DNA from: Nitrospira sp. SG-bin1
GTDB lineage: Bacteria > Nitrospirota > Nitrospiria > Nitrospirales > Nitrospiraceae
DNA: 64,000 nucleotides
Assembly: GCA_002083365.1 (NCBI GenBank)
Contig: LVWS01000018.1
Coordinates: forward strand, 1-64,000
Direction of reading: 5' to 3'
Shown: positions 52,630-61,726 of the stretch, piece by piece
Numbering within the stretch: position 1 is the first letter of the stretch
How the letters are laid out: every line of letters begins with the position of its first letter
The notes under the pieces: model-generated
Told to the model about the DNA's origin: nothing
Database searches by the model: none
What the model saw: only the letters and a program-made list of their open reading frames with translations
Program-made: the position numbers and the translations under genes

Positions 52630-52956
52630 TCATTTGTTGGCGACGGCGGTTCCTTGTACTTTGAAGACATATCCGTTGAGCACGTACCCCCACCACCATC
52701 GCTCTGAAATCGTGACGTCCGTCAATCTCGTCCCCCCTGCCTTTTGAACTGCTTGATTGTAGGCATTCTCAAACCGCTCGTTTTGACGGATCGGGATAAA
52801 ACCGAACAGCAGCATCCCGACACTATTGCCCTCAGTCGGGCCCAAGGATTTTTCATTCGGGCCGACCGGAGCCGTTGGAATTTTCACTTGCGTCGAATGG
52901 CACGCGGTGGTTGCCATTAGCAACAGCATGCCCAAAAGCAAACTGGCTGTTTTCAT
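52630..52956 (-). CDS. Small lipoprotein, tandem copy 2
   Basis: 108 residues, the same length as copy 1, with lipobox LLLMATTAC. About half of the positions match copy 1, including LTDVTISERWWWGYVLNGYVFK. GGGGGAGCGCGC precedes the start. The 26-bp gap to copy 1 suggests one transcript ending at the hairpin 52184-52226. Tandem duplication is likely. Confidence 0.8.
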   Translation of the reverse strand: MKTASLLLGMLLLMATTACHSTQVKIPTAPVGPNEKSLGPTEGNSVGMLLFGFIPIRQNERFENAYNQAVQKAGGTRLTDVTISERWWWGYVLNGYVFKVQGTAVANK

Positions 52957-53150
52957 GCGCGCTCCCCCTTATTATGTTGATTGAGACTCACGAGAGTACC
53001 CATTAGGTGGCGGAGACTAGCATGACGATGTAAAGCGGTCAACAAAATGGCGATGGGGTTTTTTGGTCGGAGCAAGACAGCTCTAGCCCTAGCAACTCAT
53101 GTTCGGTATACTGTGCACCTTTCCCAGACTCCAATTGCCAGATTTTAACT

Positions 53151-54500
53151 ATGCCTTCACGACAGAGTGACGACGCACACACGATCCCTTGCGATGTTCT
53201 CGTTATAGGCGGCGGGCCAGCCGGTTCAGCTATCTCTGCGTTGTTGGCGGAAAAGGGCTGGGCGGTCCATGTACTCGAAAAAGACCGGCATCCTCGGTTC
53301 CACATTGGCGAATCCCTACTGCCGCACACCCTGCCGATGTTGCAACGCCTCGGCGTACTGCCGGATGTTGAGAAAATCGGCATCACGAAGTATGGCGCGG
53401 AAGTGGTGTCGCCCTACCATGGCCGCTCCCGCACGCTGTATTTTTCAAAGGCGCTCGACGGGTCTCAGCCGTTTGCCTATCAAGTGAAGCGGGCCGAGTT
53501 TGACAAGATTTTGTTCACTAATGCCGTGAACAAGGGCGCCCATGTCCATGAAGGAATCAAAGCCAAGCAAGTTAAGTTCCGCACGGGATCCACTCACCTG
53601 GTGCTGGCGGAGGACCGGACCGGCCAGTCCTTGGCCTGGGAAGCGAAATTTGTGATCGATGCCAGCGGCCGCGATACATTTCTCTCCAACCACTTCGGTG
53701 GAAAATACAGAAACCCGCGTCACAACAGCGCCGCGATCTTCGGTCATTTTGAAGGGGTGCAGCGCCTGCCAGGCCTGGACGAAGGGAATATCAGTATCGT
53801 GTGGTTCGATCACGGTTGGTGGTGGATCATTCCCTTCAAAGACGGCACGACAAGCGTCGGCGCCGTGTGTTGGCCCTCATACCTCAGCACCCGCAAAGGA
53901 TCACTGGAACAGTTTCTCCACGACACGATCGCTCTCTGTCCCCCGGTTGCGGAACGGATGGCTCAAGCCCGGCTCATTGGACAAGCCTACGCCGCAGCCA
54001 ACTATTCCTATCGTCGGGAAACCATGAGCGGTGACGGGTATCTCATGATTGGCGACGCCTTTGCGTTCATCGACCCGGTTTTCTCCAGCGGTGTCCATCT
54101 GGCCTTGAATAGTGCCACACTAGGTGCAGAGGTAGTGGATGCCGCTCTTCGAAGGGCACCAGAGCATACGGTGCGTCTCAAGGAGTTCGAGCGAAGCGTC
54201 CGTCGGGGCGTCAAAACCTACTCGTGGTTCATTTATCACTTCACACAACCTGCCTTCCGCGCCTTGTTCATGTCCACCGGCAGTATCTTCAAGATGGAAG
54301 AAGCCGTGCTGTCTATCTTGGCGGGCGACGCCTTCGGCAAGTCCCCTACGCGCATTCCTATTCTCTTGTTCAAGATCGCGTATTATCTGGTCTACTTATT
54401 CAATTTCCGAGAGAATTGGATGGCCTATCGGCGGCGAATTACAGGCGTGCCTCATACCGTCACTACAGTAACTGACTATGCCGTCAATCACCAAACCTGA
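53151..54500 (+). CDS. FAD-dependent halogenase-like oxidoreductase
   Basis: 449 residues. GGGPAGS at 20-26 binds FAD. Trp223-x-Trp225-x-Ile-Pro (WWWIIP) matches the halogenase signature WxWxIP, and Lys80 in GITKYGAE fits the catalytic lysine of flavin halogenases. GDGYLMIGDAFAFIDPVFSSGVHLAL is the second FAD-binding region. Members occur in xanthomonadin/aryl-polyene and related clusters. A brominated or chlorinated polyene product would follow if it is active. The start has a weak ribosome site. It overlaps the chorismatase gene by 23 bp. Confidence 0.85.
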   Translation: MPSRQSDDAHTIPCDVLVIGGGPAGSAISALLAEKGWAVHVLEKDRHPRFHIGESLLPHTLPMLQRLGVLPDVEKIGITKYGAEVVSPYHGRSRTLYFSKALDGSQPFAYQVKRAEFDKILFTNAVNKGAHVHEGIKAKQVKFRTGSTHLVLAEDRTGQSLAWEAKFVIDASGRDTFLSNHFGGKYRNPRHNSAAIFGHFEGVQRLPGLDEGNISIVWFDHGWWWIIPFKDGTTSVGAVCWPSYLSTRKGSLEQFLHDTIALCPPVAERMAQARLIGQAYAAANYSYRRETMSGDGYLMIGDAFAFIDPVFSSGVHLALNSATLGAEVVDAALRRAPEHTVRLKEFERSVRRGVKTYSWFIYHFTQPAFRALFMSTGSIFKMEEAVLSILAGDAFGKSPTRIPILLFKIAYYLVYLFNFRENWMAYRRRITGVPHTVTTVTDYAVNHQT

Positions 54501-55581
54501 AGCTCCAGACACATATGGGCACGACGCGCACAAACAATCCCGATATGTGGAGCGTCGCCACATAGAAACATCCTGTCCTCAATTCACATTCGTGGATGAA
54601 AGAGAGCTCGATGAATGGCTCTCCTGCACCTCCTCTCATCTGCTCGCCCTCATTTCGTTCGGCGGATTTCCTCCTGCCTTGCCTCGTTCTATCACCTGCC
54701 CACGCCTGTTCATCGATCTGACACCTTTGACCACTCCGCCTCTCGTGGAGGTTTGGACCAGCACTCAGCCGGTGACAGTGGTCCAACGTGATCACTTCTG
54801 CGCGGGGATGAACGGCAATGTCGCTGCCGCGTTTCTGTCGGTGGAAGAGTCTCCAGGGATAAGCTTGGAAACCACAACCTATCGCGCCTATCTCCGTCTG
54901 TTGTCCGAGTTACGATCACTCGGATATCCCAATGTCTGGCGCCTGTGGAATTATTTCCCTGGAATCAATGACCACAGGGATGGACTTGAACGGTACCAGC
55001 GTTTTTGTATGGGCCGCCATGACGCCTTACTGGAAACACTACAGGATTTTCCGGCCTCACTCCCGGCTGGCACGGCAATCGGCACTGCATCAGGCCCATT
55101 GCTGATCTATGCGCTGGCTGGGACTCATCGAGCTCGACATCTTGGGAACCCGCGTCAGATCCATGCCTATGAATATCCAAAAAGCTACGGACCGCGCAGC
55201 CCCTCATTTTCTCGCGCAACAATAGCCTCGGTGGATGGGTCGACCCAATTATTCGTCGCCGGAACGGCAAGTGTCGTCGGCCATGCCAGTCAACACACTG
55301 GCTCCACGGAAGCACAGACACGCGAGACTATAGAAAATATCCGAACGTTGCTGCGCCATGCGACTGATGCCATTGATGCCGGTTCTTTTATCGATCATCA
55401 CCGAGCAAACTATAAGGTCTACGTTCGTCACAAGTCAGATGTGGAACCAATTCGACACATAATCGAGGAGGCTCTCCTACCCAAAACACAGCCCCTGTTT
55501 CTACAAGGCGATCTCTGCCGGGGAGAGCTTCTGGTCGAAATCGAGGCAGTCGTCACCCCCGGCTCAAAACCGGCATGTTAG
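54478..55581 (+). CDS. Chorismatase (XanB2/FkbO/Hyg5 family), hydroxybenzoate synthase
   Basis: 367 residues. LRSLGYPNVWRLWNYFPGIN and GLERYQRFCMGRHDALLE resemble the chorismatase signature (R-x-W-N-Y-x-x-x-I-N, then E-R-Y and F-C-x-G-R). The family has a split RidA/YjgF-like fold. XanB2 converts chorismate to 3- and 4-hydroxybenzoate plus pyruvate in Xanthomonas, and FkbO/Hyg5 are relatives. Here it would supply the aromatic starter for the polyene. Which isomer is made cannot be read from sequence. It overlaps its neighbours by 23 and 7 bp, so is coupled to the halogenase and deacetylase. Confidence 0.87.
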   Translation: MPSITKPEAPDTYGHDAHKQSRYVERRHIETSCPQFTFVDERELDEWLSCTSSHLLALISFGGFPPALPRSITCPRLFIDLTPLTTPPLVEVWTSTQPVTVVQRDHFCAGMNGNVAAAFLSVEESPGISLETTTYRAYLRLLSELRSLGYPNVWRLWNYFPGINDHRDGLERYQRFCMGRHDALLETLQDFPASLPAGTAIGTASGPLLIYALAGTHRARHLGNPRQIHAYEYPKSYGPRSPSFSRATIASVDGSTQLFVAGTASVVGHASQHTGSTEAQTRETIENIRTLLRHATDAIDAGSFIDHHRANYKVYVRHKSDVEPIRHIIEEALLPKTQPLFLQGDLCRGELLVEIEAVVTPGSKPAC

Positions 55582-56540
55582 GATCCTTTAAAGCTTCCAC
55601 GCTGTTGTCCCGCCCAGGACTGCCGCGAGCCCCTGCCAAGAATTACGCCGATCGGAGCCAAGCCCATACGAAATTTTATTTCACGGTGGACTGTGACTGG
55701 GTACCTGGGTCCCAGGTCGGCCTCGAGCATCTCCTCAGACTGTGTCAGCGTCTGAACATAAAAGGTACCTTTTTTTTTGCTGGACGATTCGCCGATACCT
55801 ATCCCGACCTCGTTCGGCAATGCCATGCCCATGGCCATGAACTAGGAACCCATGGTTGGGCCCACGGAGGTGTGGAACAAGACGAAGACTTCCGCCGTGC
55901 AGAGTATCGCCAACAGCGCGAATGGATCCGCCTCGCAACCCGCGCGGTAGAACGAGCGACCGGTGTCCGCCCAACCATCTTTCGTGCACCCAATCTATGG
56001 ATCAGTCCGGTGACCTTTAAAGCACTGGAGGCCGAGGGCTATCGGTACGACTCGTCGATCCCTGCCCGACGCTTCGATATGGGATTTGGGCGTGTCCATT
56101 ATCTCACGTATTTTTGGGCTCCACTCGAACCATACCGTCCATCTCGCCATGATCTTGCCAAGTCTGGTGGAGAGAACATCGTCGAGATCGCGCCGTCCTC
56201 ATGTCTCCTTCCGATCAACCTCGCGACGCTCCGCACCCTTGGACTTCCGATTCTTCAGCGCATGATGCGCTGGATCGGACGGCATTCTCGTCACCTTGTA
56301 TTTTACTGTCACCCCTCTGAGTTCGTAGATCCCAGAGCTCAACAGTTCCCACGATCCATGTCAAAATGGAACCAGCGAGGGATGCGCCCTGAGAACCTAC
56401 TGCTACTTGAACAGCTATTGAAGCATGTTATTCAACGTGGGCTCATACCGACACAGATCACCGAGGCGGGGCATGAACACCTTGACTTGAGGCAAACAGC
56501 CGTAATAAGAGCAGGAGAGTCTTGCAGAAATCAACCATAG
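55575..56540 (+). CDS. NodB-type polysaccharide deacetylase family protein
   Basis: 321 residues. KFYFTVDCDWVPG and GHELGTHGWAHGG hold the Asp and His-x-x-x-His metal site, and FRAPNLWISP the R-x-P loop. YCHPSEFVDP gives the late His. It is cytoplasmic or unexported by sequence. Polysaccharide deacetylases remove acetyl groups from sugars; in this setting it might modify a lipid-linked or glycosylated pigment. It overlaps the chorismatase stop by 7 bp. Confidence 0.85.
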   Translation: MLGSFKASTLLSRPGLPRAPAKNYADRSQAHTKFYFTVDCDWVPGSQVGLEHLLRLCQRLNIKGTFFFAGRFADTYPDLVRQCHAHGHELGTHGWAHGGVEQDEDFRRAEYRQQREWIRLATRAVERATGVRPTIFRAPNLWISPVTFKALEAEGYRYDSSIPARRFDMGFGRVHYLTYFWAPLEPYRPSRHDLAKSGGENIVEIAPSSCLLPINLATLRTLGLPILQRMMRWIGRHSRHLVFYCHPSEFVDPRAQQFPRSMSKWNQRGMRPENLLLLEQLLKHVIQRGLIPTQITEAGHEHLDLRQTAVIRAGESCRNQP

Positions 56541-56557
56541 GAATAAGGAGGACAGTC

Positions 56558-56968
56558 ATGAAGCACACCATCTCCCGATGGATAGCAGTCGGTCTCATTC
56601 TGGTATTTTTGAGCGCGTGCAGAGGCGGCGCGCAAATTTACGAAGTGAAGAGCGCACCAGTTCCCAGCCCATCTGGGAAAGAGCTTACACTGGAGCAGGT
56701 TAGAAAAGAGATCATGGCAGCAGGCGTCGCCGCAGGATGGCAAATGACAGACGTCAAACCCGGGGAGCTACTCGCCACGTACAATATTCGCAGCCATCAA
56801 GCGATCGTTGCCATCCCCTACACCACGAAAAACTACAGCATTCTCTACAAAGACAGCAGCAATCTCAAATATGATGCTGCAGCAAAAACCATCCACCAGA
56901 ACTATACCGGATGGATTCAACGATTGGACAGCGCGATTCGCTCACGGTTATCCGCGGCCGGCATGTAA
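56558..56968 (+). CDS. Lipoprotein of unknown function
   Basis: 136 residues from ATG 56558 (AATAAGGAGGACAG upstream). The signal peptide with lipobox is VGLILVFLSAC. The mature domain has LTLEQVRKEIMAAGVAAGWQ, GELLATYNIRSHQAIVAIPY and HQNYTGWIQRLDSAI. It resembles small outer-membrane lipoproteins encoded near polyene operons in general terms only; no family was assigned. It ends the plus-strand half of the cluster and is followed by a hairpin. Confidence 0.75.
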   Translation: MKHTISRWIAVGLILVFLSACRGGAQIYEVKSAPVPSPSGKELTLEQVRKEIMAAGVAAGWQMTDVKPGELLATYNIRSHQAIVAIPYTTKNYSILYKDSSNLKYDAAAKTIHQNYTGWIQRLDSAIRSRLSAAGM

Positions 56969-56983
56969 TGATCACTCAGTGAG

Positions 56984-57009
56984 GAGGCGCGGCGTTGTCG
57001 CCGCGCCTC
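56984..57009 (+). terminator. Hairpin terminator after the lipoprotein gene
   Basis: GAGGCGCGGCG and CGCCGCGCCTC form a perfect 11-bp stem with a TTGT loop, 15 bp after the stop. No T-run follows. It could serve both convergent units, since 57140-57562 ends nearby on the other strand. Confidence 0.6.
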
Positions 57010-57139
57010 GCGCGAGCAAATCTGTGAGCTCCCCATTATGATGAGTTGAGAGCTTAAACGCGATTGTGCCTTTACATCCACGTCTCATCGTTCTTAACAG
57101 CACGAAAGGACTTTGGCTGAGACACACAACAATTATTTC

Positions 57140-57562
57140 TCAATTCTGTGGGACAACTGCCGTGGAAGGTTCCTCTCCCAAGAGCTCAATGACGTCAGCA
57201 CCCAACTTAATTGAGGGAGCTCCAATGAGCCCGATAAAACCGAAACCGCCTCTATCTGCGGTCACATTCGAAAAGGCAATATTTTTCCCCGCCGTGCTGA
57301 TTCCTTCCTTATTCAGTCTTTCAAGCATATCAGCCTTGGCGTCGGCCTCACTGGGACTGATGAAAGGAATCCAGAGCAACTTGAATCCTGTATCTGTGCC
57401 TATGGCCCCTGCTTTCAGGACGCGATGTTTAATCCGCATCAGATCCGTTGGCTTGACCGCTTGAGCGGCAAACGAACTGACAAACTGTTTGCGACAGCCC
57501 ACGGGAGCGGTCAACAGAGCAACGCACAACATACCGGTTACCAACAGCCAACCACGCCTCAT
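57140..57562 (-). CDS. Exported or lipid-anchored small protein
   Basis: 140 residues with signal LLVTGMLCVALLTAPVGC, a plausible lipobox. The mature part has LMRIKHRVLKAGAIGTDTGF, DAKADMLERLNKEGI and GFIGLIGAPSIKLGADVIEL. No family recognised. AAAGGAGAACCCC precedes the start. It lies 211 bp downstream of the glycosyltransferase and is probably transcribed separately; a TATAAT-like -10 lies at 57597-57602. Confidence 0.7.
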   Translation of the reverse strand: MRRGWLLVTGMLCVALLTAPVGCRKQFVSSFAAQAVKPTDLMRIKHRVLKAGAIGTDTGFKLLWIPFISPSEADAKADMLERLNKEGISTAGKNIAFSNVTADRGGFGFIGLIGAPSIKLGADVIELLGEEPSTAVVPQN

Positions 57563-57773
57563 GGGGTTCTCCTTTCGATAATAGGAAGTTCCGGTAATTA
57601 TAGATACGACCTATAATCCATAAGGCAAAAAAAAGCATGCTTTTGTAGGATTTGTGAGATGTCGTCAAGAGTCGGAAGGACTCTCTGAAATGCCCTGCTT
57701 AGGGATTTACTGCCATGGGACGTAGGTGGGGATACTTTCTGGTCGGGATCGATTCAGTCACAACACTGCGCTT

Positions 57774-58559
57774 CTAGTCCCCTTTTGTCATGGACGGAGC
57801 CGTATACTGTACTTCAGAGGCTGTGAACCAAATCCAGAGGCCCCGCAGGTACATGCCGCGAGAGAGAAGCTTCCACGCCACCATTCGGGTAATCCTCAAA
57901 ACATCAATCAAGGGGCGAAAATGGCTCAAGCGAGGACCTGAACGAGGCTGCACGGCAATCACGACATTGCGACACTCAATCCCTCGTCGTGCCGCTTCGA
58001 TCAGGATTTCACTCTCGAATACGAAGCTTCTGGTCTTGTCATGTTTGGGACTCACGGTCCGGAGCAAACTCGCCGGATACAGTCGAAAACCGGATTGACT
58101 GTCTTCGATCGGAAGGCCGGCAGCCCAACCGATCCAAAAGTCAGCAATCCGGTTCGCGATATAGCGAGGAACCGAGGATCTTCGCTGCTCGCGACGACGA
58201 GCGCCGATGAGGAAAGCCGTGGGATACGTCGCCGATTGATCGAGAAACAGAGGGATTTCTTCCGGCGCATGCTGCCCGTCCGCATCCAGCGTGATGACAC
58301 CAACGGCACCCTGTGCCAGCGCATGAGCAAATCCGCGAGCAAGGCTTCCCGCCTTTCCACGATTCTGCTCATTGCGCAAGAGCGTCACATCCAGACCAGC
58401 CAACGCCTCTGCGGTCCCGTCCGTCGAGCCGTCATCCACGACGACCACGTTGGGACATCGCTGTTTTGCCCGGGTTGCAACGCCACGGACGGTCGCCGCC
58501 TCGTTGTATCCGGGAATAACGATCCAGTAGTCGTGAGCGAGACCGTGCGGAGTGGTCAT
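57774..58559 (-). CDS. Family 2 glycosyltransferase of the polyene operon
   Basis: 261 residues. YWIVIPGYNEAATVRGVA, VVVVDDGSTDGTAEAL and ITLDADGQHAPEE are the GT-A core motifs (D-D and D-x-D equivalents). It resembles dolichol-phosphate-mannose-type synthases but lacks the long membrane C-terminus; a short hydrophobic end (YLRGLWIWFTASE) may be peripheral. It is the last gene of the minus-strand operon and its start overlaps the ketoreductase stop (ATGA). In xanthomonadin-type clusters a GT2 is thought to decorate the polyene. Confidence 0.85.
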   Translation of the reverse strand: MTTPHGLAHDYWIVIPGYNEAATVRGVATRAKQRCPNVVVVDDGSTDGTAEALAGLDVTLLRNEQNRGKAGSLARGFAHALAQGAVGVITLDADGQHAPEEIPLFLDQSATYPTAFLIGARRREQRRSSVPRYIANRIADFWIGWAAGLPIEDSQSGFRLYPASLLRTVSPKHDKTRSFVFESEILIEAARRGIECRNVVIAVQPRSGPRLSHFRPLIDVLRITRMVAWKLLSRGMYLRGLWIWFTASEVQYTAPSMTKGD

Positions 58560-59281
58560 GCCATCCCTCCGTTTATCCCAATCACCTGGCCGGTAATATA
58601 CCCGGCCCGCTCTGAAACCAAAAATGACACGAGATGTGCGACTTCTTCCGCTGTGCCAACTCGTTTCATGGGCACCATCGATTCAATCTGTTCCGGCGAG
58701 AATGCGTTTCTGATGGCGGGAGATTCGATCAACCCAGGAGCGACGACATTGACGGTGATGCCTCGGGAAGCCAACTCGACGGCCAGTGACTTACTCGCTC
58801 CCTGCAACCCCGCCTTGGCCGCGGCATAGTTTGTTTGGCCACGATTGCCGATGACACCGGCCAATGAAGAAATAGACACGATACGCCCCCAGCGCGTACG
58901 GATCATAGGAAGCAAGAGGGGTTGCGTCACGTTGAAGAATCCATTGAGAGATAGGTCGACGACCCGCCTCCATTGTTCATCGCTCATGCCGGCCATGGGC
59001 GCATCATCATGAATGCCGGCATTGTTCACGACGACTTGAATCGATCCATCCTGTAGAAGCGCGTTGAGCGCGCGCCTGGTCGCCTCCCGATCGGTAATAT
59101 CAAACGCAACGCTCACCCCAGTTCCATTCGCAGACCTGATCTCTTCAACGACCTGCTCGGCCGATGCCGCATGTCTATACGCATGTACGATGACGGCATA
59201 CCCGTCCTTAGCCAAGCGGTGAGCGATGGCTGAACCGATCACTCCACTCCCCCCTGTGACCAGGGCCTGCTTCTTCGTCAT
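58556..59281 (-). CDS. 3-oxoacyl-ACP reductase (FabG-like ketoreductase)
   Basis: 241 residues. ALVTGGSGVIGSAIAHRLA is the cofactor site, NNAGIHDDAPMAGMSDEQW the N-N-A-G stretch, and SISSLAGVIGNRGQTNYAAAKAG the Ser-Tyr-Lys catalytic set, all intact. In this operon it would reduce the beta-keto group after each condensation of polyene chain growth. It overlaps its neighbours by 4 bp on each side. Confidence 0.92.
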   Translation of the reverse strand: MTKKQALVTGGSGVIGSAIAHRLAKDGYAVIVHAYRHAASAEQVVEEIRSANGTGVSVAFDITDREATRRALNALLQDGSIQVVVNNAGIHDDAPMAGMSDEQWRRVVDLSLNGFFNVTQPLLLPMIRTRWGRIVSISSLAGVIGNRGQTNYAAAKAGLQGASKSLAVELASRGITVNVVAPGLIESPAIRNAFSPEQIESMVPMKRVGTAEEVAHLVSFLVSERAGYITGQVIGINGGMA

Positions 59282-59721
59282 GAGTGCTTAGGTTTCAGAA
59301 AGATGGAAGCTCGTCCCGTAATCACTGCCCGGCCTCCAGAAGAAATACCGAATTGATAGATAAAACTTTCCGTATCAGTGAGCAAGCGCGTGGCTTCAAT
59401 TATGAGATCAGAAAAACACTCGTCCAGTCGCTCTTGGCTAAGCACCACGTCACGCAAGCCTCCAATGTAGCCGATCATGTTCTCCTTCGAACGCGTCTGG
59501 TCCCGCAAGCTCACATGGATTCCCATCGCCTGCGCAGCATATTCAAGTCCCATAACCGCTTCAAGGCGAGCGGCTTTGCGCAACGGATTTGATGCGCGAT
59601 GATGCGAGCGAGTTCGGCATCGAATCATGGAAGTATCCCACCATTCTACACAGTCGATCAGACGCATCTCCCCTGCATGGGGAAGCAACCCAGCCAGTTG
59701 TTGTCCCCTCAATTGCGACAT
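59278..59721 (-). CDS. Hotdog-fold 3-hydroxyacyl-ACP dehydratase (ApeP-like)
   Basis: 147 residues. QQLAGLLPHAGEMRLIDCVEWW carries the dehydratase His of LPHAGEM, as in FabZ-like and ApeP-like proteins; the core helix is LEAVMGLEYAAQAMGIHVSL with the paired Glu. A typical dehydratase of aryl-polyene clusters. It would remove water to leave the trans double bond. It overlaps the chain-length-factor stop by 13 bp and is coupled to the ketoreductase. Confidence 0.87.
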   Translation of the reverse strand: MSQLRGQQLAGLLPHAGEMRLIDCVEWWDTSMIRCRTRSHHRASNPLRKAARLEAVMGLEYAAQAMGIHVSLRDQTRSKENMIGYIGGLRDVVLSQERLDECFSDLIIEATRLLTDTESFIYQFGISSGGRAVITGRASIFLKPKHS

Positions 59722-60512
59722 GCATCCACATCTACAATAAGCTGTTGAGTATCGAGCAGCTTCAGCGTGACAGTCCGTGCTCCTCCGGCTGCGACCGCCT
59801 TCAACAAGGGCAACGATCGAGCCGCAGGATTGTCTCGGCGAACTTGCTCTAACGCAAGATCCTCCAAACCCTTCACTTTATCGGCATGGGCCTCTTCTAG
59901 GCCCAGGTGCATGCGCGCCAACGGGGTCGATGAATGCGGGACGAACACCATGGCCACTGCGAACCCTGTGTTGATTGAACGAGCTTCACGGAGCGGAGGC
60001 GGCACAGGAAGGTCGTACGCGACTAACAGCACGGGACATCCTTCGACATGCGCCATGGTCATCGCTTCCAACAGCCCCGCCGCAAATGAATCGTCATAGC
60101 ATGAGAGTGCGGTCGATGATTGTTGCCCAGTCGTCGCAATTCCCCAATAGCCGGCCGCCGTGTTATGCACGGATTGATGAAATAATGTCGGGGACACCAA
60201 ACGCTCCTGGGTCGCCAATGTGCTACAGAGTTTGTCGAAGACCTCCATTTCTCCTTCGGAAGAGGCGAACACGGTCGACACAGCGCGAGGATCCAGCCGA
60301 GATTGCACGATCGCCTCCTGCGCCACGTGCACGGCCCATCGCACAGATCCGCTGCTGCGACGCCGTTCATTCGACGGCAAAATCGCAGCCTCTGGCTCAG
60401 GAGTCTCCTGTGGTTCAAACGGGCGACGGCCCGCCAACACCGCACGGCCGGCTTCCCAACCCAGGAGGCCGGGAGCGAGAAGACCGATGCCTTGAATATC
60501 GGCTGTGATCAC
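59709..60512 (-). CDS. Ketosynthase chain-length factor of the aryl-polyene type
   Basis: 267 residues from GTG 60512, which overlaps the TGA of the ketosynthase (GTGA). The match to the short beta-ketoacyl-synthase N-domain family is clear in SPTLFHQSVHNTAAGYWGIA and SCYDDSFAAGLLEA. The catalytic Cys-His-His set of an active ketosynthase is not complete, as expected for a chain-length factor that pairs with the active ketosynthase. It would set the length of the polyene. Order CLF after KS matches known clusters. Confidence 0.88.
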   Translation of the reverse strand: MITADIQGIGLLAPGLLGWEAGRAVLAGRRPFEPQETPEPEAAILPSNERRRSSGSVRWAVHVAQEAIVQSRLDPRAVSTVFASSEGEMEVFDKLCSTLATQERLVSPTLFHQSVHNTAAGYWGIATTGQQSSTALSCYDDSFAAGLLEAMTMAHVEGCPVLLVAYDLPVPPPLREARSINTGFAVAMVFVPHSSTPLARMHLGLEEAHADKVKGLEDLALEQVRRDNPAARSLPLLKAVAAGGARTVTLKLLDTQQLIVDVDACRN

Positions 60513-61726
60513 AGCTTCCCCAGTACCAGGCTGCAATTGTTTCCGCCGAATCCGAAAATATTGCTGACCACGCACGAGAGGGGCCCACTCTGATTCTCCT
60601 TCAAAATGCGGCTCTTCAATACGGGATCCACGCGCCTGCAATTGAGCGTCCCCGGGATCAGCCCGTGACGGAGACACAGGGCGGAAATGACGGCCTCGGT
60701 GATCCCGGCTGCTCCCAAGGTATGGCCGGTCCATCCTTTGGTCGAGCTACAGGCAGGACGTGCGCCGAAGACACTATACACAGCCTTGTCCTCAACCCTG
60801 TCGTTCGCGACCGTGGCGGTGCCGTGCAAGTTAATGTACTCGACTTGTTCCGGCCGAATACCCGCCCGTTGCAGGGAATCTCGAATCGCGCGAACGGCTC
60901 CGGCTCCATCCGGATGCGGGTGCGACATGTGATACCCATCCGAACTTTCACCGTAGCCGAGAAGGGCGACAGCGCCGTGCCCGCCGACACGTTCACTGGA
61001 TTCCAGCAACACATATCCGGCGGCCTCCCCCAGCGACAGACCGTCTCGGTCCTCATCGCAAGGCCGACAAGGACCGGACGAAAGAAGTTGGAGCGCGGAA
61101 AACCCGTACAGCGTCGTCAGGCAGAGGCTATCCACCCCGCCCACAATCGCGGCGTCGCACAAGCCTGCCTGTATCAACCGGGAAGCAGTCGCGAAGACTT
61201 TTGCGCTGGACGAACAAGCCGTGGAGATCACCATGGCAGGTCCTTCCAGCCCGAGACAGGACCGGACGAAACGACCGAGTGAGAACATATTGTGGGTGTA
61301 GCGATATCGCGCGTTGTAGCTGTCCGGCAGGGTAGTCGTGTCGGGATCCCGCGCACGGTACGCGTGCTCGGTTTCTAGTATACCCGAGGTACTGGTGCCC
61401 ATTACGACCGCGATGCGATGTGCCCCGTACCGCTGCTTCGCTTCGGCCACGGCCACCATGAAGCCGTCCTGCTGAAGGCCCAGCCACGCAAGTCGATTGT
61501 TCCGGCAGTCGAAGCGCTCGAGCCCATGATCCAGTGAAAAATCTTCAAGGCCGGCTATCCGCCCGATATAGCTCTTCAGCGCCACGTCTTCGAAATCGCA
61601 TGGCCGTAACGCGGATCGCCGCTCACAAAGCGCCTGAAGAATCGGGCCGATCCCCCGGCCGTTCGCTGTCACCAGTGTGTAGGCGGATAGAACCAATGGA
61701 GTCATTGGCTTCTGGCTACCCAACAT
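60509..61726 (-). CDS. Beta-ketoacyl-ACP synthase (FabF-like) of the polyene operon
   Basis: 405 residues from ATG 61726 (AGGAG 6 nt upstream). The nucleophile is in VISTACSSSAKVF, and the His residues in NLHGTATVANDRVED and KGWTGHTLGAAG, so the triad is complete. The condensing enzyme would extend the aromatic starter by malonyl units. It overlaps the MMPL gene by 11 bp and the chain-length factor by 4 bp, all one transcript. It sits where the aryl-polyene KS usually is. Confidence 0.92.
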   Translation of the reverse strand: MLGSQKPMTPLVLSAYTLVTANGRGIGPILQALCERRSALRPCDFEDVALKSYIGRIAGLEDFSLDHGLERFDCRNNRLAWLGLQQDGFMVAVAEAKQRYGAHRIAVVMGTSTSGILETEHAYRARDPDTTTLPDSYNARYRYTHNMFSLGRFVRSCLGLEGPAMVISTACSSSAKVFATASRLIQAGLCDAAIVGGVDSLCLTTLYGFSALQLLSSGPCRPCDEDRDGLSLGEAAGYVLLESSERVGGHGAVALLGYGESSDGYHMSHPHPDGAGAVRAIRDSLQRAGIRPEQVEYINLHGTATVANDRVEDKAVYSVFGARPACSSTKGWTGHTLGAAGITEAVISALCLRHGLIPGTLNCRRVDPVLKSRILKENQSGPLSCVVSNIFGFGGNNCSLVLGKL

